64,000 nt of DNA from Candidatus Acididesulfobacter guangdongensis (GTDB taxonomy: Bacteria > SZUA-79 > Acidulodesulfobacterales > Acidulodesulfobacteraceae), in assembly GCA_004195045.1 (NCBI GenBank), contig SGBC01000001.1, forward strand, positions 248,001 through 312,000, in the 5' to 3' direction. Both the position numbers and the translations under genes were made by a program. How positions within the stretch are numbered: the stretch's first letter is position 1; each line of letters begins with the position of its first letter. The notes under the pieces were generated by a model, which saw only the letters and a list, made by a program, of their open reading frames with translations, had not been told where the DNA came from and did no database searches. Below are positions 1 through 8,253 of this stretch, piece after piece.

Positions 1-2587
1 AAAAATAACCCAAGTCCCGCAATTTATCCATTACAGCCTCTTTTTCTTTTGAGCGCCCTGCCCTTTCCGCTTCGTCCGCTGATTTTGCCTTATGCGTACA
101 CGGCATACAGTCAATTGACCTGTACCCTTGTTCATAAAGACTGCAATAAGGCAGATTATACAATTTTATATAATCCCAAATATCGTTTTCGGTAAAATGC
201 AATATAGGATGTATCCTGTAATGGTGCGGATGCTCTCTTTTAGAAAAATAAATTTCGCCGGCACGGGATTCCTGCTCATCTTTTCTAATGCCCGTCATTA
301 AACCTTTCAAACCCAATTCCTTTATGGCATTTTTCAGAGGAACGGTTTTCAGCAGATTGCAGCATACTTGCCTGTCTGCTGCAATAGTTACAGTTCTTAA
401 GGCTTCTTTATTAGAATAAACATTCAAATCAAAATTCCAGTCTTTTTTTAATTTATTCATAAACTCTACAATCTCGGGAAATTCGCAGCTGGTATCGACA
501 GTTATTATTTTAAAAGGAATTACTCCGTTATAAGCCCTTCTGACTAAATCAAGCAATACGGTTGAGTCCTTTCCGCCGGTGAACGCAATGCCGATTTTAT
601 CTCCGTATCTGTTATGTGCTTCCTTGATAATTTCAGTGCTGAATAGAATTTTTGATTTAAGCAGTTCAATTTTCTTTTTATTATTTATTATATTAATATC
701 ATTATTATCATCATTAATGCTGTCTTTATTGCTATCTTTGCCTTGACCGTTGCTATTGCTATTACCGCTGCCGCGTCCGCCCGTGTTCCCCTGTCTTGAG
801 GAAACATTGCCGCTCCTATTGCCGTTACTGCCGTCACTTTTATCCTTTTTATCCTTCACTTTTGTTGAACTATTGTCAAAATATGTAAAAACATCGGCAG
901 TATCAACAGATTTGCTTTTTAATTCATTTAAAAATTTTAGATTTTCATTAACATCCGCCAAATTCATATTTGCAAAAACAAGCGGTTTTTCTTCGAACGG
1001 GTCAATCGCTAAATCGTAATAATAATTTAACGGTCTGTTATAATCGACTGACCCCATAACAGTTTTGTAAACATCCGCTCTTGAACCTGCTTTTGTCTTC
1101 AGAAGATTTAAAAAATATAAATATTCGGCTTTGACTATCCGTTTTCTCAATACAAAACTGAAGAGCCATATAATATAATCTTCATTGCTGATACTCAAAT
1201 TTTCTATCATTTTCTGCACTTCTTCCTTCGTCATTCTTTCAGGCATAAAAATATATTTTTTATCTTTAGTTCTTATTGCCTGCTGAGCCAGAAAATATTT
1301 ATCTCTAATTGAAGCGCCCTGTTTGTTTCTGTCAAATTCATTGGACGCAAACTGCATGACTTCGTTATACATATTCTGAATGAAATATTCGGAATAGCAG
1401 CTTTGCCTTTCCTCGAACAGCAGCACTCCGTCTATTTCTGCATTTTTTGATATTGCCTCATCGCTAAAATTTTTATTTTTATCTAATTCCGACAAAGAAA
1501 TCAATGAAGGATAAATATCGGTTATAGAAACAAGTTTATCATATGTTTTATTTTCTATTCCGGGCGCATGAAAAATCAGAGGAACGTGAATTACTTCATC
1601 GAACAATTCACCCATATGCCCAAACACCGGCTTATCGATAAGCGATATCCTGCCTTCTCCGTGATCTGAAAAAATAGCGTATATATTATCTTCGTTAAAA
1701 TAATTTAATTCTTTCAATGAATCATAAATTAATTTAAATCTCCCTGCGTCAAATTTGTTTACGCCGTAAATATACGGCGGCAGCATAAAACTCTGACCGA
1801 AATGCGTTGCGGTACTGAAACTGTTCCATAGAGCGTACGGGTCGTTTTTAGGCATCTGTATATTATACAGATTTGACATATTTTTCATAAATTCAAAATA
1901 GTCGTCGTTATAGTGCATATCAGGAGGACATTCTGAAAAAATATAAGGCTCATGTATATCGAATACATGAATAAACGCAAAAACTTTCTCCTCTTTAAAG
2001 CTGTCCAAAAGTTTTATAAATTCGGTAAAATTTTTATCAAAAACATAATCAAAGCCTTTCGTCATGCCCATAGGACCGAAAAGCCCGAATACATCGGAAT
2101 AAAAAACAGTTTTGTATCCGTTGTTTTTATATATTTCGGCAATAGTCAGGCATTCATCGTTTAATCTCTTATAAAAAAAGGGTCTGATGCCGTGTTTTGG
2201 CGGGTAGAGTCCGGTAAATAAAGAAGCATGAGCCGGCGGCGTATAGCTGCATGTCGAAAAACAGTTGGTAAAAACAGCTGAATTTGATGCAGCTTCGTCT
2301 AAGTTGCGCGTATCGACAAGTTTATCATAGTAATAATGTTTTAAATGAGCTTTATCGCTTACATAGCCGACGCAATCATATCTGAGGTTATCTATCGACA
2401 TTAGCAAAACTTTATTATTATTGCCATTATTACCATTATTGCTATTACTGATATTATTGCTATTACTGATATTACTGATATTACTGATATTACTGATATT
2501 GCTGATATTACAGCTATTGCTGCTATTACTGATATTACTGCCATTACTATTAAAAGTTTTGCGGCTGTTTAAATTATTATCGTCCAT
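1..2587 (-). CDS. Sulfatase-fold / (P)APS reductase-like fusion protein (stop codon just outside window)
   Basis: One uninterrupted frame of 862 codons runs from ATG at 2587 to the window edge, where only the first base (T) of the next codon is visible. Residues 11-58 are Asn/Ser/Ile-rich and encoded by a 9-bp repeat. From about 59 to 440 lies an alkaline-phosphatase/sulfatase fold: metal-binding SIDNLRYD (D66), the TPPAHASLFTGLYP motif with Thr116 at the nucleophile position, and a later SDHGEGR metal motif. About 440-590 is uncharacterised and about 590-645 is a Ser/Gly/Asn/Lys linker. About 645-862 is a PP-loop CysH/CysD-type domain: TGGKDS (670-675), Cys742-Cys743, and Cys827-x2-Cys830 within YRSIDCMPCT. 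CC plus CxxC is the 4Fe-4S ligand set of assimilatory APS reductases. The GYF ending resembles CysD, so the protein is probably complete at 862 residues. An AAGG Shine-Dalgarno overlaps the rfbA stop. Domain identities are well supported; the joint function is unknown. Confidence 0.8.
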   Translation of the reverse strand, partial: MDDNNLNSRKTFNSNGSNISNSSNSCNISNISNISNISNISNSNNISNSNNGNNGNNNKVLLMSIDNLRYDCVGYVSDKAHLKHYYYDKLVDTRNLDEAASNSAVFTNCFSTCSYTPPAHASLFTGLYPPKHGIRPFFYKRLNDECLTIAEIYKNNGYKTVFYSDVFGLFGPMGMTKGFDYVFDKNFTEFIKLLDSFKEEKVFAFIHVFDIHEPYIFSECPPDMHYNDDYFEFMKNMSNLYNIQMPKNDPYALWNSFSTATHFGQSFMLPPYIYGVNKFDAGRFKLIYDSLKELNYFNEDNIYAIFSDHGEGRISLIDKPVFGHMGELFDEVIHVPLIFHAPGIENKTYDKLVSITDIYPSLISLSELDKNKNFSDEAISKNAEIDGVLLFEERQSCYSEYFIQNMYNEVMQFASNEFDRNKQGASIRDKYFLAQQAIRTKDKKYIFMPERMTKEEVQKMIENLSISNEDYIIWLFSFVLRKRIVKAEYLYFLNLLKTKAGSRADVYKTVMGSVDYNRPLNYYYDLAIDPFEEKPLVFANMNLADVNENLKFLNELKSKSVDTADVFTYFDNSSTKVKDKKDKSDGSNGNRSGNVSSRQGNTGGRGSGNSNSNGQGKDSNKDSINDDNNDINIINNKKKIELLKSKILFSTEIIKEAHNRYGDKIGIAFTGGKDSTVLLDLVRRAYNGVIPFKIITVDTSCEFPEIVEFMNKLKKDWNFDLNVYSNKEALRTVTIAADRQVCCNLLKTVPLKNAIKELGLKGLMTGIRKDEQESRAGEIYFSKREHPHHYRIHPILHFTENDIWDYIKLYNLPYCSLYEQGYRSIDCMPCTHKAKSADEAERAGRSKEKEAVMDKLRDLGYF
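2440..2550. repeat. 9-bp in-frame minisatellite
   Basis: Imperfect tandem copies of ATTACTGAT (plus strand) lie inside the 5' end of the sulfatase-fold fusion gene. They encode repeated Asn-Ile-Ser units before the folded domain. The period is a multiple of three, so copy-number changes keep the frame. Confidence 0.85.
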
Positions 2588-2597
2588 GATCTTTACC

Positions 2598-3479
2598 TTA
2601 AGCTAAATCTTTTATAATTTTCAGCAGATATTTTCCATAATTTCCCTTACTATAGGTATCTGCCGCCTTTTTTAAACCTTTAATATCTATATAACCCATT
2701 CTATACGCTATTTCTTCTATACATCCTATTTTAAGACCCTGTCTTTTTTCCATCATCGCTATAAATTCCGACGCGTCAAGGAGACTTTCAGGAGTACCGG
2801 TGTCCAACCATGCATGACCGCGGCCGAGCTGAAAAGCTTTCAATTTTTTATTTTTCAGGTAAACATTGTTTACGTCGGTTATTTCGAGTTCGCCCCGTTT
2901 AGACGGTTTAATATTTTTAGCGATTTCTACTACGCTGTTATCGTAGAAATAAATCCCTGTAACTGCATAATTAGATTTTGGTTCTTGAGGTTTTTCTTCA
3001 ATGGATGTAACGAAACCGTCTTCGTCTAATTCTATAACGCCGTACCTTTGCGGGTCTTCGACATAGTATGTGAATATCGCGCCGCCTTTTTCATTCTGAA
3101 CAGTTTTCTTTGCTTTATCAAAAAGCGCCGGCAATCCGTGTCCGTAAAATATATTGTCTCCTAATATAAGACAGACGTCGTCGTTTCCTATAAACTCCTC
3201 GCCTATTATAAAAGCCTGGGCAAGACCTCCCGGTTCAGGCTGCTCTTTATAAGAAATGTTTAAGCCTACAGAGGCTCCGTCATTAAATATTGTTTTAAAT
3301 TTAGGCACATCTTCAGGATTGGATATAACGAGTATATCTGTAATGCCGGAAAGCATAAGAGAAGATAACGGATAATAAATCATAGGTTTATCGTATACAG
3401 GAAGAAGCTGTTTGCATACGCTTAAAGTAATAGGATAAAGCCGTGTGCCGCTTCCTCCCGCAAGAATAATACCCTTCAT
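2598..3479 (-). CDS. rfbA: Glucose-1-phosphate thymidylyltransferase
   Basis: 293 residues, the usual length for RfbA/RmlA. The enzyme joins dTTP and glucose 1-phosphate to give dTDP-glucose, the first step to dTDP-L-rhamnose and other deoxysugars of surface polysaccharides. The nucleotide-binding signature [11 protein letters not shown] is at residues 8-18, followed by [24 protein letters not shown], and the [20 protein letters not shown] sugar-binding segment. It is cytoplasmic with no membrane segment. The gene following in transcription starts 10 bases after this stop with its ribosome-binding site over the rfbA stop, so the two are co-translated. rfbBCD are not in the window, so the final sugar cannot be inferred. 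RmlA-type thymidylyltransferase is more likely than a uridylyltransferase because of the [11 protein letters not shown] motif. Confidence 0.93.
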   Translation of the reverse strand: MKGIILAGGSGTRLYPITLSVCKQLLPVYDKPMIYYPLSSLMLSGITDILVISNPEDVPKFKTIFNDGASVGLNISYKEQPEPGGLAQAFIIGEEFIGNDDVCLILGDNIFYGHGLPALFDKAKKTVQNEKGGAIFTYYVEDPQRYGVIELDEDGFVTSIEEKPQEPKSNYAVTGIYFYDNSVVEIAKNIKPSKRGELEITDVNNVYLKNKKLKAFQLGRGHAWLDTGTPESLLDASEFIAMMEKRQGLKIGCIEEIAYRMGYIDIKGLKKAADTYSKGNYGKYLLKIIKDLA

Positions 3480-3615
3480 CCGCTAAAGATAATTCTAAAG
3501 ATAATTAGTAAATTATTGATTAGTGATTAACTATTTGGTTTATCATTATAACTATACAACATACAACTTAACGCTAACTATCCATCAAAAAATAAATTAA
3601 ATCAAATTCTTAAAT

Positions 3616-3969
3616 TTATATAATCTTATTAACAAAATTACCTGTTGCTGCAGCCGCATTTGGAAACTTAGCCTGATTGTTGTATCTATCGTTATTATTG
3701 GCATTATTAGCGCCGTTTGCAGCTTTAGCCGCATTTTGATTTGCATTGTTATTTATGCCTGCCAGCGATACTTTCAATGCGTTAATTAAACCGTTATTTA
3801 ACGTTTTTTCAGTTTTAAGCGCTGCTGCGACGATAGTATCGCCTGCGTTATTAGCGCCGTTATTTGCAGCATCGGCATTCTGAGCCTTGTTATTCACGGC
3901 CGCGCCTGCCTGATTCGCCTGAAATAGATTATCGTTCTGTTGTTGAACCGCACCGATTGCCTGTGTCAT
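3616..3969 (-). CDS. Small Asn/Ala-rich hypothetical protein
   Basis: 117 residues of unknown function. ATG at 3969 is chosen because a perfect AGGAGG lies at 3983-3978, 8 bases upstream; a GTG at 3978 would overlap that site. The protein is dominated by Asn, Ala, Gln and Gly, lacks Cys and Trp, and has no signal peptide or membrane segment. The first half (AIGAVQQQNDNLFQANQAG) and a central amphipathic stretch (TLNNGLINALKVSLAG) could be helical. It stands alone between rfbA and tRNA-Ser. The composition loosely recalls small self-assembling proteins such as RebB of R-bodies, but no diagnostic motif is visible, so no function is assigned. The strong ribosome-binding site is the main evidence that it is expressed. 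Confidence 0.6.
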   Translation of the reverse strand: MTQAIGAVQQQNDNLFQANQAGAAVNNKAQNADAANNGANNAGDTIVAAALKTEKTLNNGLINALKVSLAGINNNANQNAAKAANGANNANNNDRYNNQAKFPNAAAATGNFVNKII

Positions 3970-3978
3970 AATAAACAC

Positions 3979-4355
3979 CTCCTGCTATATATAATTACCG
4001 TTTAATATCAACTGCATCGATAAAATATACCGATGCAAGCTGCTTTAAATTATCATCCGATTCTGTTGCCGCCTAAATCTAACATCTATTATTTGTATTA
4101 TAACACTTTCATTTATATTATAACACTTTTTTTACTAATATCAATAAAAGCAGTAAATATTTTAAATAAAATTTAACTTATCGTCTGTTTTTCGTCTGTT
4201 TTATTATATTTATTATAGCGGTTTTTTGTTAATATCAACAAAGCGGCAAGTATTTTAAATACATCTTAATATAATTTAGCTGTACTATGTTATGTCCTAG
4301 TGAATATAGAATGCACCGATTATCCCGCTAATTTATCATTTATATACATATTTAA
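3979..4355. other. AT-rich intergenic region with a diverged direct repeat
   Basis: No gene is seen. The region contains a short duplication (TATTATAACACTTT at about 4097 and 4119) and two diverged copies, about 80 bases apart, of a block containing AATATCAA(T/C)AAA followed by AGTA(A)ATTTTAAATA-like sequence (about 4137-4180 and 4218-4262). It probably holds the promoter for the small Asn/Ala-rich gene. Confidence 0.4.
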
Positions 4356-4443
4356 TGGCGGAGAGGGAGGGATTCGAACCCCCGGATGTTTAACCATCAA
4401 CGGTTTTCAAGACCGCCGCCTTCAACCGCTCGGCCACCTCTCC
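4356..4443 (-). tRNA. tRNA-Ser (anticodon UGA)
   Basis: The minus strand folds as a class II tRNA. Acceptor GGAGAGG (4443-4437) pairs with CCTCTCC (4366-4360), the discriminator is G and CCA is encoded. The D arm begins TGGCCGAGCGG, the anticodon loop is CTTGAAA giving UGA, a long variable arm is present, and the T arm contains GGTTCGAATCC. It is 88 bases with CCA. The long variable arm and anticodon identify serine. Confidence 0.95.
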
Positions 4444-4579
4444 GTAAAAAATCAAATAGAGCACATTAACACAAAATATATCAGATAGTTATATAAAATA
4501 TGCCGGATAATTATAGCAAATTTTATACATAAACATAGGCGGCTAATATTAATTAATTCTAATTATGGTATTGTATCAT

Positions 4580-4715
4580 AAATTTATTTAAAAAAAAATA
4601 TACGATTTTCTACCTATAATGAAATTTATAATTATAAAGTCTTTAAAGCAAAAAATATACGATTTTCAATAAGAAAATTTATAATACCAAAATAATAAAT
4701 TTTTTAAAGCAAAAT
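4580..4715. repeat. Diverged tandem duplication beside the hemW 3' end
   Basis: AAAAAATATACGATTTTC occurs twice (about 4589 and 4651), each copy followed about 40 bases on by TTTAAAGCAAAA (about 4642 and 4704). The second copy runs to the 3' end of hemW, so the unit may have arisen by duplication of the gene end. Confidence 0.5.
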
Positions 4716-6365
4716 TTTGGAAAAAATTTCTGAAGATACAAGCATGCCTTTTAACGTTAATCTCAAATAATGCCGCATATGCAGCCTATCTCCGGTTGCG
4801 TATATTTCTGCAAATCCTGCTTTTATAAGTTCGTCTATTATCTTTCTGTCTGCATACTTATATATAATTTTGACATTTATACCTTTGTACGTTCTTAATG
4901 ATAAAAAAAATTTTTCATTAATTATATTTTTTTTCGTTAAAATTTCCTCGTCGGTCTTGAACTCTTCAATTTTATATTTTATTAATTTATTTTTTTTGTT
5001 TTCTGATTGCAGTATTTTTTTTTCAAAATTTGAAATTTTATTGATATATTCAATCAGATTCGGTTTGTTTGTTATTCTGATTTCTAATTTTTTAATATCT
5101 CTGTTATTACTGCGATAATAATAATTATTATTATCCATATCGCCTCTATTATCGTCAATATTACGGCTGCTGCTGTTATTATCGGCATTATTATGTACGG
5201 AACAATTTACCGTCTGTTTTATAAATGAAGAGGCTGCAGGTCCCAACCCTATATATTCGCCTCTTTCCCAGTAATTTATGTTGTGTTTGCTTTCAAATCC
5301 GTTTAATGCAAAATTAGAAATTTCATAATGTTTATATCCGCTACTGCTAAATTCTTCCGAGGCTGTTATATAAAAATCAGCCAGCTCGTCTTCTTTTCTT
5401 TCTTTGTATTCATTATGTTCATTTTCATTATATTCATTTTTGCTATGTTCATATTTATTATGTTCATTTTCATTATGTTCATTTTTACTATATTCATTTT
5501 TACTATGTTCATATTTATTACGTTCATTTCCATTATGTTCATTTTCATTATTTTCGCGGTTTTCTTCAGACCGCATACGTAATTTTTTTAAATTTTTATA
5601 AAATTTAGAACCTTTTTCTATGCTTAAAATGTACGCCGATATGTGTTCCGGTCGGATAGATATTAAATAATCTATATCTTTCTGCAAAATTTCTGCCGTT
5701 TGACCCGGAAGTCCAAGCATTAAATCAAGCGATATATTATTAAAACCGCATTTTCTTGAGTCGTTCACGCAACGCAAAATATCGTCTGACGAATGCAGCC
5801 TGCCTGCTATTTTTAAAACATTATCGTTGAAACTTTGCGCCCCTATAGACAAACGGTTTATGCCTAAACTGCGCAAACTTTTTAATTTATCGAGGACGGC
5901 GCTTTCAGGATTTACTTCTACGGTAATTTCAGGATTATCGGAGACTGCAAATGTTTTATAAATATTATTAATTATTTCGTCAAAAAAATTAATATTCATA
6001 ACGGACGGCGTACCTCCGCCGAAATAAATAGTTTTAACAATTCTGCTATGCGTGAAGTTGTTGTTTAAATTATATTTTTCCGATATAATTTTTAATTCTT
6101 TTATTAAAGATTGTAAGTATATGTCATGTATATTATTATAACTATTATAATGGATATTATCTGGGCTATTATCAGGACTATTATCATGACCATGATGATG
6201 ATAATAATTATGGCTGCGGTTAGGGCTGCGATGCGTATTATATATTTTCTGCAATTCAGCGCCGTTAATATTTTCTGGATTTATTGAATAAAAATTGCAA
6301 TAATTACACTTAGACTTGCAAAACGGCGTATGAATATAAATAGATAAATTATTATTATTTTTCAT
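4704..6365 (-). CDS. hemW: Radical SAM heme chaperone HemW (expanded)
   Basis: 553 residues against about 380 for typical HemW. The radical SAM cluster motif Cys16-x3-Cys20-x2-Cys23 is followed by Asn-Phe, then GGGTPS and SIGAQSFNDNVLK. These match the HemW/CPDH family, which binds heme and delivers it to respiratory proteins. HemN proper has a longer N-terminus before the cluster, so the heme chaperone is preferred over coproporphyrinogen dehydrogenase. The extra length comes from low-complexity insertions: a His/Asn/Ser-rich segment (about residues 36-75), a 10-unit repeat of Glu/His/Asn/Lys (about 272-321) and an Asn-rich stretch near 390-410. All lie between conserved blocks and keep the frame. 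No clear Shine-Dalgarno precedes the start. Heme delivery fits a genome with complex I and a predicted heme-type chemoreceptor. Confidence 0.85.
   Translation of the reverse strand: MKNNNNLSIYIHTPFCKSKCNYCNFYSINPENINGAELQKIYNTHRSPNRSHNYYHHHGHDNSPDNSPDNIHYNSYNNIHDIYLQSLIKELKIISEKYNLNNNFTHSRIVKTIYFGGGTPSVMNINFFDEIINNIYKTFAVSDNPEITVEVNPESAVLDKLKSLRSLGINRLSIGAQSFNDNVLKIAGRLHSSDDILRCVNDSRKCGFNNISLDLMLGLPGQTAEILQKDIDYLISIRPEHISAYILSIEKGSKFYKNLKKLRMRSEENRENNENEHNGNERNKYEHSKNEYSKNEHNENEHNKYEHSKNEYNENEHNEYKERKEDELADFYITASEEFSSSGYKHYEISNFALNGFESKHNINYWERGEYIGLGPAASSFIKQTVNCSVHNNADNNSSSRNIDDNRGDMDNNNYYYRSNNRDIKKLEIRITNKPNLIEYINKISNFEKKILQSENKKNKLIKYKIEEFKTDEEILTKKNIINEKFFLSLRTYKGINVKIIYKYADRKIIDELIKAGFAEIYATGDRLHMRHYLRLTLKGMLVSSEIFSKILL
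5403..5552. repeat. 15-bp x 10 coding minisatellite in hemW
   Basis: Ten consecutive 15-bp units related to TTCATTTTCATTATG run without interruption and encode five-residue units rich in Glu, Asn, His and Lys. The period is in frame, so expansion or contraction would only lengthen or shorten a loop. Confidence 0.9.
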
Positions 6366-6500
6366 GTCTGTGTTTATTTTTATATTAATTTTTATCCATA
6401 TCGATTTAATTTATTTTTATTTATATTGATATAAATTTATATTAATTTTATTTATTTTTATTTTTTATTTATGTACTAATTTTCATATATTGATTTTAAA

Positions 6501-6538
6501 GGAAAAGGTGTCTGACACCTTTTCCGGACATCTTTTCC
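6501..6538. repeat. Dispersed palindrome, copy 1, with extra half-site
   Basis: A perfect 25-base palindrome at 6501-6525 has half-site GGAAAAGGTGTC around a central T. It is followed at 6526-6538 by a further inverted half-site (GGACATCTTTTCC). It lies between divergent hemW and the glycosyltransferase gene. The same compound architecture, inverted, occurs at 30730-30767. Confidence 0.9.
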
Positions 6539-6572
6539 GATATATAACACTAAAACCGTTAAACGCTATCAC

Positions 6573-8021
6573 ATGAAACAGGAAAAACAGATAAAAACTA
6601 TAAATATACTGCATATTGACAGTTATGACAAATACGGCGGAGCGCAGAAGAGCACTGTAAATACCTTAAAGGCAATAAAATTAACGCTGGAATTATCACG
6701 GCAGAATTCAAATTTAAATTCGGCTGCATATAGAAATAACCCCTATTTGACGAAAGAAACCGATTTGTATAATAATTGCGGCGGCAGCACAAAACACAAC
6801 GGCTGCGCCCGCAGTCAAAATTCAAAATATAATTTTAATTTCTATGTAATACATAATAATAATAAAATTTATGAAGAAGAACTTAATAATCTTAATATTC
6901 CAAACTTTTCAATAAAAATGAAAAATTTCGGCGATATCGCCGCAATTATAAAGATATCAAAATTTTTAATAAAATATAAAATAAATATAGTTATTTTTCA
7001 TTCATCAAGGGACCATATGCTAGGCGGCATAGCATGTTTTTTATCCGGCAGAAAAATAATAAAAATTTTAACAAGACACGTTGCCTATAATGTAAGCTTT
7101 TTAAAAGGTTTTCTGATATATCATCTTTTAACTGACCATTATATCGCAATTTCAAAATATATTAAAAATATTTTAATTGACGATCTAAAAATAAATCAGG
7201 ACAAGATAACCGTCATATACGATATCAGATTTGCAGATGATATAGCAGATACCGCAAATACCGCAGCTATTAATGCCGGTAAATATGCAGATAAAGATAT
7301 GGATAGAGATAAAATTAAATATGCTGATAAAGATATAAATATGGAAATGGGTATGGATAAGTATAGAGACAAAACAGATACGGTCGGTATTTGTACTGAT
7401 AAATATAGCGATAAAACAGATGAAATAAAAAATCATGTAAAAAAAGAATTAAATATTCCTAAAGAAATGAAAATTGTTTCAATTATAGGAAGACTATCAA
7501 ATGAAAAAGGACACATGACTTTTTTAAATGCGGCAAGATTTATAATCAAAAAAAGAAAAGATATAAAATTTATGATTGTCGGCGACGGCGATTTATTTAA
7601 TGATATTGAAGAATTTATAACGGATAACAAATTAAGCGATTATATTATAATGACCGGATTTAAAAAAAATGTTGAACGGTATATTGAAGCCAGCGACTTG
7701 ATTATAGTCCCTTCGGGATTAGAAGGATTGGGCGGAATTATAGTAGAATCTTGCATGCGTAAAAAAGCTGTTATAGCTTCAAACGTAGGAGGAATTCCTG
7801 AAATCATAGATAACAGATTAACCGGCATCCTGTTTGAAAAAGATAATTTTCAAGAGCTTGCCGATAAAATCCTTAATGTTATAGACGATAAAAAGATGCT
7901 TAATAAACTTGGCAATAATTGCTACAAAAAAATAATAGACGAATTTAATCCTTATAGGCTTGCAGAAGAAAATATCGGCCTTTATCTCAGGCTGTTAAAA
8001 CTCGAAACTTTTAATAGATAG
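6573..8021 (+). CDS. Family 4 glycosyltransferase
   Basis: 482 residues with a GT-B fold and GT4 (group 1) architecture. The N-terminal acceptor domain opens with INILHIDSYDKYGGAQKS. The C-terminal nucleotide-sugar domain carries SIIGRLSNEKGH, MIVGDGDL, and SGLEGLGGIIVESCMRKKAVIASNVGGIPEII, which contains the E-x7-E donor-binding element. It transfers a sugar from an activated donor to a growing glycan, probably at the inner face of the cytoplasmic membrane; donor and acceptor cannot be read from sequence. Two low-complexity insertions are present: about residues 55-85 (Asn/Cys/Gly-rich) and about 235-285 (Asp/Lys/Tyr/Met repeats, with KYADKD occurring twice). It is not in an evident polysaccharide cluster, as hemW is divergent and the next gene is 230 bases away. 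Confidence 0.85.
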   Translation: MKQEKQIKTINILHIDSYDKYGGAQKSTVNTLKAIKLTLELSRQNSNLNSAAYRNNPYLTKETDLYNNCGGSTKHNGCARSQNSKYNFNFYVIHNNNKIYEEELNNLNIPNFSIKMKNFGDIAAIIKISKFLIKYKINIVIFHSSRDHMLGGIACFLSGRKIIKILTRHVAYNVSFLKGFLIYHLLTDHYIAISKYIKNILIDDLKINQDKITVIYDIRFADDIADTANTAAINAGKYADKDMDRDKIKYADKDINMEMGMDKYRDKTDTVGICTDKYSDKTDEIKNHVKKELNIPKEMKIVSIIGRLSNEKGHMTFLNAARFIIKKRKDIKFMIVGDGDLFNDIEEFITDNKLSDYIIMTGFKKNVERYIEASDLIIVPSGLEGLGGIIVESCMRKKAVIASNVGGIPEIIDNRLTGILFEKDNFQELADKILNVIDDKKMLNKLGNNCYKKIIDEFNPYRLAEENIGLYLRLLKLETFNR

Positions 8022-8253
8022 TGGACTGCTCCTGCTTTAAAGGGGTACGCCTTAAAGATGCATTAAAAAAACAGAGTATGTCTCAAAAAGTATTTGATTT
8101 TTGATGCATTTATAATTATAATATATAATATATTTTATGCAAAACATAGTAAAACAATGTGCTATTTTTTACCGTAAATTGCCGCAAAGTCCCTTGCTTT
8201 AGATATGGTAGGGGTATGTCAATATCGGCACTAATAAAAAAAATAAGTTAATT

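Noticed and set aside
750-1019. Plus-strand frame of 89 codons starting with Leu/Pro runs
   Set aside because: Opposite strand of the Ser/Gly/Asn linker of the fusion gene; composition is that of a complement, not of a protein.
2421-2606. Plus-strand poly-Leu/Ile reading frame
   Set aside because: It is the complement of the in-frame repeat in the sulfatase-fusion gene and has no start signals.
3616-3969. R-body (RebB) identity for the small Asn/Ala-rich protein
   Set aside because: Only composition is similar; the conserved RebB motifs are not visible.
3970-3978. Alternative GTG start of the Asn/Ala-rich gene
   Set aside because: The GTG overlaps the AGGAGG site, leaving no room for ribosome binding; ATG at 3969 has ideal spacing.
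5328-5601. Phe/Ile/Met-repeat reading frames on both strands
   Set aside because: Shadows of the 15-bp minisatellite within hemW; any frame of this repeat is open.
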